Source: an uncultured Clostridia bacterium (GTDB taxonomy: Bacteria > Bacillota > Clostridia > UMGS1810). From it: 14,766 bases of DNA. The notes under the pieces are model-generated. The model had not been told where the DNA came from. It saw only the letters and a list, made by a program, of their open reading frames with translations, and did not search any database. A program made the position numbers and the translations under genes. The first letter of the stretch is position 1, and each line of letters begins with the position of its first letter. Shown one piece after another: positions 4,804-12,904 of this stretch. Location: positions 1 to 14,766 of the forward strand of contig CAJLYL010000037.1 in the NCBI GenBank assembly GCA_905210855.1. The letters are read 5' to 3'.

Positions 4804-5748
4804 TCAATAAAATGTTGCAACTTCCTGTTCGGGCGCGTCTGCCGGACGCACATCCGTCGCATGAAGCACAGGGCCCTCCTGCTTGTAGAGTGCGTTATAC
4901 TCAAAGGCAATCCTTGCGGTCAGGTCTATCCACTGCTTATTCTCAACCTGTACACCGTCGGGCAGAATACAGATAAGCCCCTTAAAAGCGATATCCTCCA
5001 CGCAGCAGGTCATGATGTGCCTGCCGGCAATGATTGTGCCGCTCGGCAGCTTACGGTTGACCGCCGCGACCGCTTTTACGCGGATTGTCTTGCCCACGTA
5101 TTTTTTAGTCTCCTCGGCAAAATCGCGGAACCATATCGCATAGTCGCGGTCGGCAATCTCTATTACCGATGCATTTATGTCAAACGGCAGCGGATCCTCT
5201 ATCTCGTCATACTCCATGCTGCCGTCCGGCATCTCGTAGCCGATATTGCACTGACGGCTGATGCCGCGAACAATTTTGTGCAGTTTCATGCGGTCGGTAT
5301 TAAGCTTGGGTCGGTTGAACACAACCAGCTCACAAGTGCGCAGCTTATCGGCAACAAGACTGCGCATATTGGCATTGTAGCTCTCGAAGCTGCCGCAATC
5401 CGCAAGGAGAATCTCCTGATATATCAGCCATCCCTTGGGCAGATTGTTATAGAGCGTATCCAGCATCCACATACCGTTGTATTCAATCACAACTCTGTCG
5501 GGCGAGTATTTCTTTTGCAGTTTGGTAAGCGCCTGCTTTGTGAGCTCATCCTCGCTGTCTATCACCTCAATGTAGGTGCAGCCGCCCGGAATCTTAGCAA
5601 GGTCGTATTCCTCCTCGCCCTCCTCGCACACAAGCAGGAGAGTTTTCTCCCCGTCGCTGAATCTGTCGTCCTCAAGAGTCTCCTGAATTGCTTTGGTCTT
5701 ACCTGACTCAAGAAAACCGGTGAACAGATAAATCGGCACTTCTGTCAT
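4804..5748 (-). CDS. CobW/G3E-like GTPase fused to a YcgQ (TIGR03943/DUF1980)-like C-terminal domain
   Basis: A 314-residue protein. The N-terminus is a G3E P-loop GTPase core: Walker A GFLESGKT (11-18) and the Walker B/ExxG block DRVVIEYNG (84-92). It lacks the CxCC metal motif of typical CobW proteins: the region after strand 2 reads CEEGEEEYD instead. The base-recognition loop is NRPKLNTD (145-152) rather than a clean NKxD. Residues about 217-313 are not a CobW C-domain. They read GKTIRVKAVAAV, then GRHIMTCCVEDIAFKGL (Cys248-Cys249), then a QWIDLTARI block and a conserved tail, a pattern I know from the C-terminus of YcgQ-type permease partners. RBS GAGGG lies 7 nt before the ATG. The gene starts 15 nt after the other CobW gene. 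Its substrate is unknown; metal handling is inferred. Confidence 0.78.
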   Translation of the reverse strand: MTEVPIYLFTGFLESGKTKAIQETLEDDRFSDGEKTLLLVCEEGEEEYDLAKIPGGCTYIEVIDSEDELTKQALTKLQKKYSPDRVVIEYNGMWMLDTLYNNLPKGWLIYQEILLADCGSFESYNANMRSLVADKLRTCELVVFNRPKLNTDRMKLHKIVRGISRQCNIGYEMPDGSMEYDEIEDPLPFDINASVIEIADRDYAIWFRDFAEETKKYVGKTIRVKAVAAVNRKLPSGTIIAGRHIMTCCVEDIAFKGLICILPDGVQVENKQWIDLTARIAFEYNALYKQEGPVLHATDVRPADAPEQEVATFY

Positions 5749-5763
5749 ATGTCATCCCTCGTT

Positions 5764-6885
5764 TCAGTCTATATTGAAAAGCTCTTTGAGCTTCGCCTCA
5801 TCTATCTTTGAGCCGATTACGCACAGTCTGCCGGTAACAGCCGCCGTGCCAAAGCGCACATCGGGCTCTCCCGGGACATAGTCAAAGTGAATCCACTCGC
5901 CGCTCGGCGACGCAACAATGCCCTTTGCCCTGAGCACTATGCCGAATTTGCCCTCGTCCATAAGAGCGGTGAGGATATTCTCAATCTGCTCTTTGGTATA
6001 CTTCGCCGTCGTCTCTGTGCCCCAGCTTGAGAACACCTCGTCTGCGTGGTGATGATGGTGATGCTCGTGGTCGTGATCATGACAGCCGCAAGTACACTCC
6101 TCACCGTGCTCGTGATGATGTTCGTGCTCATGTTCGTGATGGTGCTCGTGTTCATGTTCGTGTTCGTGGTCGTGGTCGTGGCAGCCGCAAGTGCAGTCAT
6201 CGCCGTGCTCGTGATGATGCTCGTGCTCATGTGCGTGATGATGCTCGTGCTCACTCTCGTGCTCAAGTCTTTCAAGCTCTGCGCTGAGGGTGTCTTTGTT
6301 CTCCATAGCCTCAAGAATTTGCGCGCCGTCAAGCTGTGCCCACGGGGTCGTCACTATAACCGCACTCGGGTTGTGCTCGCGCAGAAGCTTCACGCCCTGC
6401 TCCGTCTTGGTCTCGCTCGCCGTGTCGGTGTGGCTCAGGATAATGGAGCTTGCGTTTTCTATCTGGTCATTGAAGAATTCACCGAAATTCTTCATATACA
6501 TCTTGCACTTGTTGGCATCAACAACGGTGGTGAAGCCGTTGAGTACAGCGCCCTGGGTGCCTGCATTCTGCACAGCGCGGATAACGTCGGACAGCTTGCC
6601 CACACCCGACGGTTCAATGAGTATGCGGTCGGGCGCATACTCTGCAATAACCTTTTTGAGAGCCTCTCCGAAATCTCCGACGAGAGAGCAGCAGATGCAG
6701 CCGGAGTTCATCTCCGTTATCTGAATACCGGCGTCCTGCAGAAATCCGCCGTCTATGCCTATCTCGCCGAACTCGTTCTCTATGAGGACGAGTTTTTCGC
6801 CGGCATATGCCTCTTTTATAAGCTTTTTAATCAAAGTGGTTTTTCCTGCTCCGAGGAAACCCGAAAAAATATCAATTTTTGTCAT
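5764..6885 (-). CDS. CobW/G3E family metallochaperone GTPase with His/Cys-rich insertion
   Basis: A G3E GTPase of 373 residues from ATG 6885. An in-frame ATG at 6894 overlaps the Shine-Dalgarno GAAAGG, whereas 6885 is 9 nt away, so 6885 is preferred. Numbering from 6894: Walker A GFLGAGKTT (12-20), NEFGEIGID (40-48), metal site GCICCS with CxCC (66-69), Walker B/ExxG DRILIEPSG (89-97), SHTD (154-157) in the place of NKxD, a His/Cys-rich stretch at 212-283, and a C-terminal CobW_C-like domain (about 285-376) with GKFGIVLRAKGIV and WIHFDYVPG. Such proteins deliver or insert zinc, cobalt or nickel with GTP hydrolysis; zinc is my first guess. First gene of a two-gene operon with its own promoter. 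No Zur-type box was recognised. Confidence 0.9.
   Translation of the reverse strand: MTKIDIFSGFLGAGKTTLIKKLIKEAYAGEKLVLIENEFGEIGIDGGFLQDAGIQITEMNSGCICCSLVGDFGEALKKVIAEYAPDRILIEPSGVGKLSDVIRAVQNAGTQGAVLNGFTTVVDANKCKMYMKNFGEFFNDQIENASSIILSHTDTASETKTEQGVKLLREHNPSAVIVTTPWAQLDGAQILEAMENKDTLSAELERLEHESEHEHHHAHEHEHHHEHGDDCTCGCHDHDHEHEHEHEHHHEHEHEHHHEHGEECTCGCHDHDHEHHHHHHADEVFSSWGTETTAKYTKEQIENILTALMDEGKFGIVLRAKGIVASPSGEWIHFDYVPGEPDVRFGTAAVTGRLCVIGSKIDEAKLKELFNID
6046..6261 (-). repeat. 99-bp tandem repeat encoding the His/Cys-rich metal-binding segment
   Basis: The segment codes for about 35 histidines in 72 residues, mostly as HE and HD alternations. Two units of 33 residues each contain HHHEHG, then two acidic residues, CTCGC and HDHDHE. 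The DNA repeats with a 99-bp period: the block starting CAGCCGCAAGT recurs at 6083 and 6182 with few changes. The CTCGC motifs give six cysteines. Ends are approximate. Confidence 0.9.
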
Positions 6886-6906
6886 ACATATCATCCTTTC
6901 GCATTT

Positions 6907-6935
6907 ATTATATACCTAAAATCAAACAAAGTCAA
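6907..6935 (-). promoter_or_regulatory. sigma-A promoter of the CobW operon
   Basis: Read on the minus strand: -35 TTGACT (6930-6935), 17-nt spacer, -10 TATAAT (6907-6912). The start would be near 6900, leaving a leader of roughly 15 nt, too short for a riboswitch. Control would have to act at the promoter. No clear operator palindrome is visible around it. Confidence 0.88.
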
Positions 6936-6953
6936 TCTCACGTGGCAGACTTA

Positions 6954-8906
6954 TCACCAAACGGGTTTGGGGCTCATTTGCCTAATCTCGCCGTCGCGGT
7001 ACGCCGCTATGAGCGCGCGCAAATCATCTATCCGCCACATTAGCTCTCTGCCCTTATCTGTGTCTGCAATATACATTCTCTGCGGCGCTTTCTCTATGAA
7101 ATCGGATATTGAGTGAATGTCCGCCTCTTTTTCTATCGCCGCCTTTGTCGATTCAAACGGCTCGTGAGTCACAAGATGCAGCCCGTAGGAATTGTATATC
7201 AGCGTGTAGCCTGCAATGCCCGTCTGCTTGTGATACGGCTTTGACAGTCCGCCGTCGATGACGAGCAGCTTGCCGCCGCCCTTTATTGGGCTTTCGCCGA
7301 GCTTTATGCGCACCGGCACATGACCGTTTATTATGTGGGCAAACTCAACCGAGAGCCCGAACTCGCGGATAATCTTCTCGCAGATATCCTTGTTTTGATA
7401 CAGATTATAGTAGCTGTTTTTCTGCTCGGCATGGAGTGCCTTGTCGTCAATGAAGCAGCGTTCAAAGGTAGTCATCTTGTTTCTGCCGTAGAGCGGAGAG
7501 AGCGGGCCGCACCACAGATACCACATGAAATTCCTCGCCGCTGCGTCGTCCTTGCCGAAATACGCCTTGCGCGCCGTGCGGTCGCAATAGTCAAGCAGCT
7601 CTCTGCCGGACACGCCTCCGTCCGCCGTCGGATACCCGGCAAATTCTCCGTTTTCATTCATCGGTATACAGCCGTGGTAGATTATGTTGCCGTTGCAGCA
7701 GGTGTACATAGAGCCGTTTTTGTATAAAAACTCTATGTGCTTTTGCAGCCGCTCGCTGTGGATGAAAAGCTCCTTCAGTCGGTTTACAACCGCCGTTTCG
7801 CCGTCGGTGAGCTCGTTGGGATTATCGGGGTTCACCGTCGGAAAATTGCTGTCCGTCAATTCATATGTCTTTCCGTCAACATCTATCGTGCCGCGCTCAA
7901 AGTCGATTGTCTCAAACAGCGCGTGCGATTTCATGGCATACTCGGGGTGATTTGCAATCAACTGCCCCTCAAGCTTTAGCTGAATAACCGTTATCGCCTT
8001 GTTCAGCTTGGCAATGGCTGCCGCATCTCCTCTGCCCTCAAAATCCGTCGGCATAAACACCGTACACGGATCGTCCTTGTATTGCTCCAGGGCAAAGGTG
8101 GATATGGAGCGCAGACTGATTCCGTAGCCGCCCTCCAGGGTATCGGTGTTGTTGTAGCGCAGGCAGAGCCTCACCACATTTGCAATGCAAGCCTCGCTGC
8201 CTGCCGCCGCGCCCATCCACAATATGTCGTGATTTCCCCACTGAATGTCTACGGAGTGGTACGCGCATAGGGTGTCCATGACATATTCCGCCCCGGGGCC
8301 GCGGTCAAAAATGTCGCCGACGATGTGCAGCCGGTCTATGCAAAGCCTTGATATCAAGTGGCACAGTGCGATTATCACCTCGTCCGCCACATCGGTTTCT
8401 ATAATGGAATTGACAATCTCGCTGTAATAGTCCGCTTTGTTGTCGCCGTCCTTTGGGTTGTTGAGCAGCTCGTCTATGATGTATGCAAAATCCTCCGGTG
8501 TGGATTTTCGCACACGACTGCGCGTATATTTTGACGCGATGTAGCGGCAAACCTCCACAAGGCGGTAGACGGTTATGCGATACCAATCTATCAGATTATC
8601 GCACTCCTGCTTTATAAGAGTCAGCTTCTCCTCGGGATAGTATATCAGCGTGGCGAGGCGGTTGCGCTCCGCAAGAGATATGGTGTTGCCGAGCTTTTCG
8701 TCAATCTTTTTGCGCACCACTCCCGAGCCGCTGTGCAATATGTGGCGGAATGCCTCGTATTCACCGTGGATATCACTCATGAAATGCTCCGTGCCCTTGG
8801 GCAGATTGAGTATCGCTTCAAGCCCGATTATCTCCGCAGCCGCGGAGGCTATGTCGGGATATTCGCCCGACAGCAGTTTTAAGAATTTATAGTTTGCGTC
8901 TGTCAT
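6954..8906 (-). CDS. fbp: Fructose-1,6-bisphosphatase, class III
   Basis: A 650-residue class III FBPase, the Firmicutes type, unrelated to class I enzymes. It hydrolyses fructose-1,6-bisphosphate to fructose-6-phosphate in gluconeogenesis. It uses a calcineurin-like metallophosphoesterase fold: SDIHGEYE (44-51), GDIFDRGP (197-204), WGNHDILWMG (223-232), and later INGHVPV and KLLVIDGG supply the metal and phosphate ligands. Length fits the family (about 640-670). ATG 8906 is preferred because GGAG lies 8 nt upstream; the in-frame GTG three codons earlier overlaps that site. It is the last gene of the uvrA-to-fbp run, 17 nt after the deaminase stop. No clear terminator follows; the CobW promoter lies within the next 50 nt. 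Confidence 0.96.
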   Translation of the reverse strand: MTDANYKFLKLLSGEYPDIASAAAEIIGLEAILNLPKGTEHFMSDIHGEYEAFRHILHSGSGVVRKKIDEKLGNTISLAERNRLATLIYYPEEKLTLIKQECDNLIDWYRITVYRLVEVCRYIASKYTRSRVRKSTPEDFAYIIDELLNNPKDGDNKADYYSEIVNSIIETDVADEVIIALCHLISRLCIDRLHIVGDIFDRGPGAEYVMDTLCAYHSVDIQWGNHDILWMGAAAGSEACIANVVRLCLRYNNTDTLEGGYGISLRSISTFALEQYKDDPCTVFMPTDFEGRGDAAAIAKLNKAITVIQLKLEGQLIANHPEYAMKSHALFETIDFERGTIDVDGKTYELTDSNFPTVNPDNPNELTDGETAVVNRLKELFIHSERLQKHIEFLYKNGSMYTCCNGNIIYHGCIPMNENGEFAGYPTADGGVSGRELLDYCDRTARKAYFGKDDAAARNFMWYLWCGPLSPLYGRNKMTTFERCFIDDKALHAEQKNSYYNLYQNKDICEKIIREFGLSVEFAHIINGHVPVRIKLGESPIKGGGKLLVIDGGLSKPYHKQTGIAGYTLIYNSYGLHLVTHEPFESTKAAIEKEADIHSISDFIEKAPQRMYIADTDKGRELMWRIDDLRALIAAYRDGEIRQMSPKPVW

Positions 8907-8923
8907 TATGCACACTCCGATTT

Positions 8924-9415
8924 TCAGTAGCCTAAGATTCCTTCAAGCGAATCGTCGTTATCTATCCAGTCGTTCACATCCACCACGGTGTAGTTGTCTC
9001 TGTCGTTTCTTATCACTACGTGAGAGATGCCCGCGTTTATCACAAGCCGCTTGCACATGGCGCAGCATGACGCGTCATGCACCGTCTCGCCCGTCTTGTA
9101 ATACCTGCCCACCAGATATAGCGTGGCGCCTATCATTTCCTCCCTGGCGGCGGATATGATGGCGTTCATCTCGGAGTGGACGCTGCGGCAGAGCTCGTAT
9201 CTCTCGCCTCGCGGAATGTTCATCCTCTCGCGGTTGCACACGCCGAGGTCAAGGCAGTTTTTTCTGCCGCGCGGTGCTCCGCTGTAACCCGTGGACACGA
9301 TTTCATCGTTCTTCACGATTATCGCGCCATAGTTGCGCCGCAGGCAGGTTCCGCGCTCCAGCACCGTTTCCGCTATGTCGAGGTAATAGTTGTTTTTGTC
9401 TCTTCTTTCGTTCAT
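8924..9415 (-). CDS. Deoxycytidylate (dCMP) deaminase, ComEB-like
   Basis: A 163-residue zinc-dependent deaminase of the cytidine/deoxycytidylate family. It converts dCMP to dUMP, feeding thymidylate synthesis. The zinc site is visible as H80-S-E82 (HSEMNAI) and C118-x-x-C121 (CCAMCKR; the usual proline before the first Cys is Cys117). Other family marks are CLRRNYGAIIV (24-34), STGYSGAPRG (41-50), NCLDLGVC (53-60) and NIPRGERYELC (66-76). The ATG at 9415 is chosen because it follows GGGAG by 9 nt and the family normally starts just before the helix NYYLDIA; a longer frame to 9469 lies inside recN. The gap to the recN stop is 4 nt, which suggests translational coupling. Confidence 0.93.
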   Translation of the reverse strand: MNERRDKNNYYLDIAETVLERGTCLRRNYGAIIVKNDEIVSTGYSGAPRGRKNCLDLGVCNRERMNIPRGERYELCRSVHSEMNAIISAAREEMIGATLYLVGRYYKTGETVHDASCCAMCKRLVINAGISHVVIRNDRDNYTVVDVNDWIDNDDSLEGILGY

Positions 9416-9419
9416 TCGT

Positions 9420-11120
9420 TCACACTCCCTCCTTGTATTCTTCCGCACGGCGCAGAAGTTCATCCGCATTTTTGCGTGTTATGTCCGTTATGGCGTCGCC
9501 GCCGAGTGTGCGCGACAGCTCATCTATGCGCATATCCCTGTCGAGCAGTGTCACCGTGGTGCGCACCCTGCCGTCCGCCTCGCCTTTTTTTATGAGATAA
9601 TGGTTGTCCGCCATGGCGGCAATCTGCGGCAGATGAGTTATGCACAGCACCTGTGCCTTGCGGCTCATGTCGCACAGCTTTACGCCGAGTTTGTGCGCAG
9701 CATGACCGCTCACCCCCGTGTCCACCTCGTCAAATATCAGGGTGTCCGCGCTCTCGCAGTCGGAGAGCACGCTCTTTATGGCAAGCATCACTCTTGACAG
9801 TTCGCCGCCGGACGCTATCTTTGCAAGCGGCTTGAAATCCTCGCCTACATTTGTGCAGATGAGAAACTCCACGTCGTCCGCGCCGTCGTCACGGTATGCG
9901 CACGGCTCTATGCTTACGGCAAATTTCACCTTCGCCATGTCCAAGTCGCCCAGCTCGCGCATGATGAGTGAGGACAGCCCCTCGCCGTTTTCACGCCGAA
10001 GTGCGGTCAGCTCCGCCGCCGCCTTTTCGCGCGCCGCGCCCAGTTTTTCAAGCTTTGCGGCAAGCTCCTTTTCCCTCTCGTCCGAATTGTCTATCGCGTC
10101 GAGCTCCTCCGTTATCCTGTCCAGATAGGCAAGAATCCCGTCTATACCCGAGCCGTATTTTCGTTTAAGGTTGTATATCGTGTCGAGCCGCTCCTCAATC
10201 TCCTCAAGCTCGCCGCGGTCGAAGCTGATGTTGTCTATGTAGCGTTTCAGCTCCGTCAGCGCCTCCTCTATGGCATAGCCGGCATCGGCAAGCGCCGAGT
10301 GAATCCCTGCAAGGCTCGAGTCGATGTCTGCCGCGTTTTCCAGCTCATTTATACCATCCCACAGTGCGTCATACGCCGACTGACCGAATTCACCGCCGTC
10401 GTTTATCGCGGCATATGCACCGTTTGCCGAATCGGCAATGTCCTGTGCATTCTCAAGCACATTGCGGCGCTCCTCGAGCTGTTCCTCCTCGCCCGGGGTT
10501 AGGTCGGCGGAGTTTATCTCGTCTATCTGAAACCTGAGCATATCGGCGCGGCGCAGCTTGTCCTGACCGTCGGTTCTTATTCCATTCAGCGCGCGCTCAA
10601 CCGCCTTGTACTCCGTATGGAGCTGCCTGTATGCCTCCTTTTTCGCGGCAAGCGCCTTGCCGCCGAATCTGTCGAGGTAGTTTATGTGCAGTTTTTTTGA
10701 GAGCAGCGATGTATTGTCGTGCTGACCGTGAATATTGATGATGAGGTCACCGACTTTTTTCAGCACCGCCAGTGTGACGGGAGTGCCGTTCACGCGGATG
10801 GCGTTTTTGCCGTCCGCCGTGAGCGAGCGCGATATCATCAGTTCGCCGTCCTCAATCTCGATGCCCGTTTCGTCATTTATGAGTGCGGCGGTGTCGTCGT
10901 TCACGCCGACAAGTGCGCTCACCTGCGCTTTGGTCTCGCCGCTGCGTATGATTGATTTTGACGCGCGCTCGCCCTTGAGCATATTGAGCGAATCTATGAT
11001 TATGGATTTTCCGGCGCCCGTCTCACCCGTGAGCACATTGAATCCGCCGCCGAATTCTATATCTGCGGAGTCTATCACCGCAATGTTTTTTATGGTTAAT
11101 TGTCTTAGCAATGTTTTCAC
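9420..11120 (-). CDS. recN: DNA repair protein RecN
   Basis: A 566-residue SMC-like ATPase, full length, that gathers double-strand breaks early in recombinational repair. Walker A GETGAGKS is at residues 32-39, and GQHDNTSLLS follows at about 133. The middle (about 150-390) is coiled coil with KRKYGSGIDGILAYLD. The C-terminal head has the signature SGGELSRVMLAIKS, Walker B TLIFDEVDTGVSG (about 457-469) and the ITHLPQIAAMAD switch region. The start taken is GTG 11120, 10 nt after the argR stop, with a poor Shine-Dalgarno. A TTG three codons inside, with GGCGGTG ahead, is an alternative. The argR-recN order is conserved in many Firmicutes. No LexA-type box was looked for successfully. Confidence 0.97.
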   Translation of the reverse strand: MKTLLRQLTIKNIAVIDSADIEFGGGFNVLTGETGAGKSIIIDSLNMLKGERASKSIIRSGETKAQVSALVGVNDDTAALINDETGIEIEDGELMISRSLTADGKNAIRVNGTPVTLAVLKKVGDLIINIHGQHDNTSLLSKKLHINYLDRFGGKALAAKKEAYRQLHTEYKAVERALNGIRTDGQDKLRRADMLRFQIDEINSADLTPGEEEQLEERRNVLENAQDIADSANGAYAAINDGGEFGQSAYDALWDGINELENAADIDSSLAGIHSALADAGYAIEEALTELKRYIDNISFDRGELEEIEERLDTIYNLKRKYGSGIDGILAYLDRITEELDAIDNSDEREKELAAKLEKLGAAREKAAAELTALRRENGEGLSSLIMRELGDLDMAKVKFAVSIEPCAYRDDGADDVEFLICTNVGEDFKPLAKIASGGELSRVMLAIKSVLSDCESADTLIFDEVDTGVSGHAAHKLGVKLCDMSRKAQVLCITHLPQIAAMADNHYLIKKGEADGRVRTTVTLLDRDMRIDELSRTLGGDAITDITRKNADELLRRAEEYKEGV

Positions 11121-11130
11121 CGCCGTTTCG

Positions 11131-11583
11131 CTATCGCATATATTTTGTGAGCTTTGCGCAGAGCTGTTTTGCGCATTTTTCGCTCCTTACCACAATCATT
11201 ATGGTGTCGTCGCCGGCGATTGAGCCGACAATCTCCTCCCAGGTGAAGGAGTCCAGCGCATACCCGACAGCCTGTGCCGCGCCGGATATGGTCTTGAGTA
11301 CGACAATGTTCATGGCGTAGTCCACGCTCTCCAGGCATTGTTCAAACACGCTGCGCAGCTCGTCGTTAATCTTTATGTCGCTGTCGTTTGCCGCGGCGTA
11401 TTTGTATGTGCCGTCGGCAAGAGTCACCTTCATTATGCGCAGTTCCTGCAGGTCGCGGCTTGCCGTCGCCTGGGTTACATCATAGCCCGCCTCGACGAGG
11501 CGATTTGTCAGCTCCGTCTGCGTTGATATGTTATGCTCGCTTATCAATTCAAGAATTTTCTGCTGCCTTTCGTTTTTTGTCAT
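11131..11583 (-). CDS. argR: Arginine repressor ArgR/AhrC
   Basis: A 150-residue, standard-length arginine-responsive regulator. The N-terminal winged helix (about 1-70) contains ISTQTELTNRL and the recognition region VTQATASRDLQEL with SRDL at 42-45. The C-terminal domain (about 80-150) forms the hexamer and binds arginine, with GSIAGDDTI at 120-128. It represses arginine synthesis and can activate catabolism. The start at 11583 is set by AAGGAGG 7 nt upstream; an in-frame extension to 11631 has no such site. The preceding RodA gene ends 58 nt upstream. In that gap an AT-rich tract (about 11620-11640) faintly resembles an ARG box, but no promoter is convincing there. Confidence 0.96.
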   Translation of the reverse strand: MTKNERQQKILELISEHNISTQTELTNRLVEAGYDVTQATASRDLQELRIMKVTLADGTYKYAAANDSDIKINDELRSVFEQCLESVDYAMNIVVLKTISGAAQAVGYALDSFTWEEIVGSIAGDDTIMIVVRSEKCAKQLCAKLTKYMR

Positions 11584-11641
11584 TTTTATCCCTCCTTGGG
11601 GTGGTTTGTATTTCGGCTGCGCCGTATTCATATCATTTTAT

Positions 11642-12889
11642 TTACGCATCATAATGCGAAATGGCGGTGAGGAGGCCGAGCATAATAAAGCACGACACCA
11701 TGGAGCTGCCACCATAGCTGACAAAGGGCAATGTAATGCCCGTCAGCGGAATCATTTTAATAACGCCGCCGACTATTATAAACGTCTGATAAGCAAAGCT
11801 TATCACAAGCGCAAGACTCAGCGCCCTGTTGAATTCATTCTTTGCCTTAAGCGCAATCTTAAATCCCCTGTACGAAAATATGAAGTACAGCATAATTATC
11901 GCAATGCCCATGAACATCCCCATCTCCTCGCATATTGCCGAGAATATGAAATCCGAATGCACCTCGGGGATAAGGTACGGGTCGCCGTTGCCGAGACCGG
12001 CGCCGAAAAATCCGCCGGAGGCAATGGCAATGAGCGACTGCGTTATCTGAAAGCCCTTGTTTGTGGCGTCTGCCCACGGGTCGAGCCATGTCGCCACGCG
12101 CACTCGTATATGGTCCGTGAGGAAATATCCCCCCACTCCGCCGATGACCGCAAGCACAACATTGAGCAGCCTGAGCCTGAGTGTGGAATCATACAGCAGC
12201 ATCATGGTGAAATACATCAGCACAAAGAGCACCGCAGTGCCCCACTCGCGCTGTATCACAAAAAATCCGAGGCACATATACACATATATCATCAGCTGCC
12301 ATTCACTCACGCGCACGCCGAAAATGCGTTTTTCCGTCTGATTTTTCCCGTTTTCACCGTTTTCTCCGCCGGTGCTTTTTGAGAAAAAGCACGCCAGAGT
12401 GAATGCATAAAAAATCTTTATTATCTCCGACGGCTGAAAGCTCTTGCCGCCGATGTTTATCCAGTTGCGCGAGCCGTGAATCGTCTCGCCGAAAACCAGC
12501 GTCACCAAAAACATAGCCGCCGTGAGTGCCATGTAGAAATACGCAAGCGAATCCCACCGCTTGAATGCGCGATACACTATGTAGGCGCAGAACATGATGC
12601 CTATGCCCACAAGGAACCACTGCATCTGGTGAAATCCCTTTGAAAAATCCAGCCGAAACATCATTATCATGCCTATGCTGACAAGCATGGACACCATGAG
12701 GAACAGATAGCCGTCGCCCATGTCGGCAAAATATATTACCGCGTAAACAATGATGTTCACCGCGCACATCGCCGCGCCTACATAGAGCACACTGCGGCTG
12801 TCGGCGCGGTTGAAAAGATAAAGCAGCAGAAAACCCAAAATATCTATGAGCACCACCATGGCTATGGGGCGCACTCTTGTTTTTGTCAT
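11642..12889 (-). CDS. FtsW/RodA/SpoVE (SEDS) peptidoglycan glycosyltransferase
   Basis: A 415-residue polytopic membrane protein with about ten hydrophobic helices. SEDS proteins polymerise lipid II glycan chains with a partner class B penicillin-binding protein. Family marks: GSRNWINIGGKSFQPSEIIKI (139-159), VRVATWLDPWAD (263-273), HSDFIFSAICEE (311-322, its Asp matching the essential family Asp) and TGITLPFVSYGGSS (383-396). QREWGTAV (213-220) stands where most members have QxDLGTA, an odd substitution. ATG 12889 is preferred: the Shine-Dalgarno GGGGG is 9 nt away, while the ATG at 12898 touches it. The FHA gene stops just upstream. The window does not show whether it serves elongation, division or sporulation. 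No transpeptidase gene is adjacent. Confidence 0.93.
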   Translation of the reverse strand: MTKTRVRPIAMVVLIDILGFLLLYLFNRADSRSVLYVGAAMCAVNIIVYAVIYFADMGDGYLFLMVSMLVSIGMIMMFRLDFSKGFHQMQWFLVGIGIMFCAYIVYRAFKRWDSLAYFYMALTAAMFLVTLVFGETIHGSRNWINIGGKSFQPSEIIKIFYAFTLACFFSKSTGGENGENGKNQTEKRIFGVRVSEWQLMIYVYMCLGFFVIQREWGTAVLFVLMYFTMMLLYDSTLRLRLLNVVLAVIGGVGGYFLTDHIRVRVATWLDPWADATNKGFQITQSLIAIASGGFFGAGLGNGDPYLIPEVHSDFIFSAICEEMGMFMGIAIIMLYFIFSYRGFKIALKAKNEFNRALSLALVISFAYQTFIIVGGVIKMIPLTGITLPFVSYGGSSMVSCFIMLGLLTAISHYDA

Positions 12890-12904
12890 GAATGACATCC
12901 CCCT

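Noticed and set aside
6046..7116. 356-codon plus-strand frame rich in Val, Met and Leu
   Set aside because: It is the antisense reading of the His/Asp/Glu repeats of the CobW gene; the hydrophobic run is an artefact of GTG/ATG complementing CAC/CAT.
11528..12382. 284-codon plus-strand frame rich in His
   Set aside because: Antisense of the FtsW/RodA gene, whose motifs and ribosome binding site are clear.
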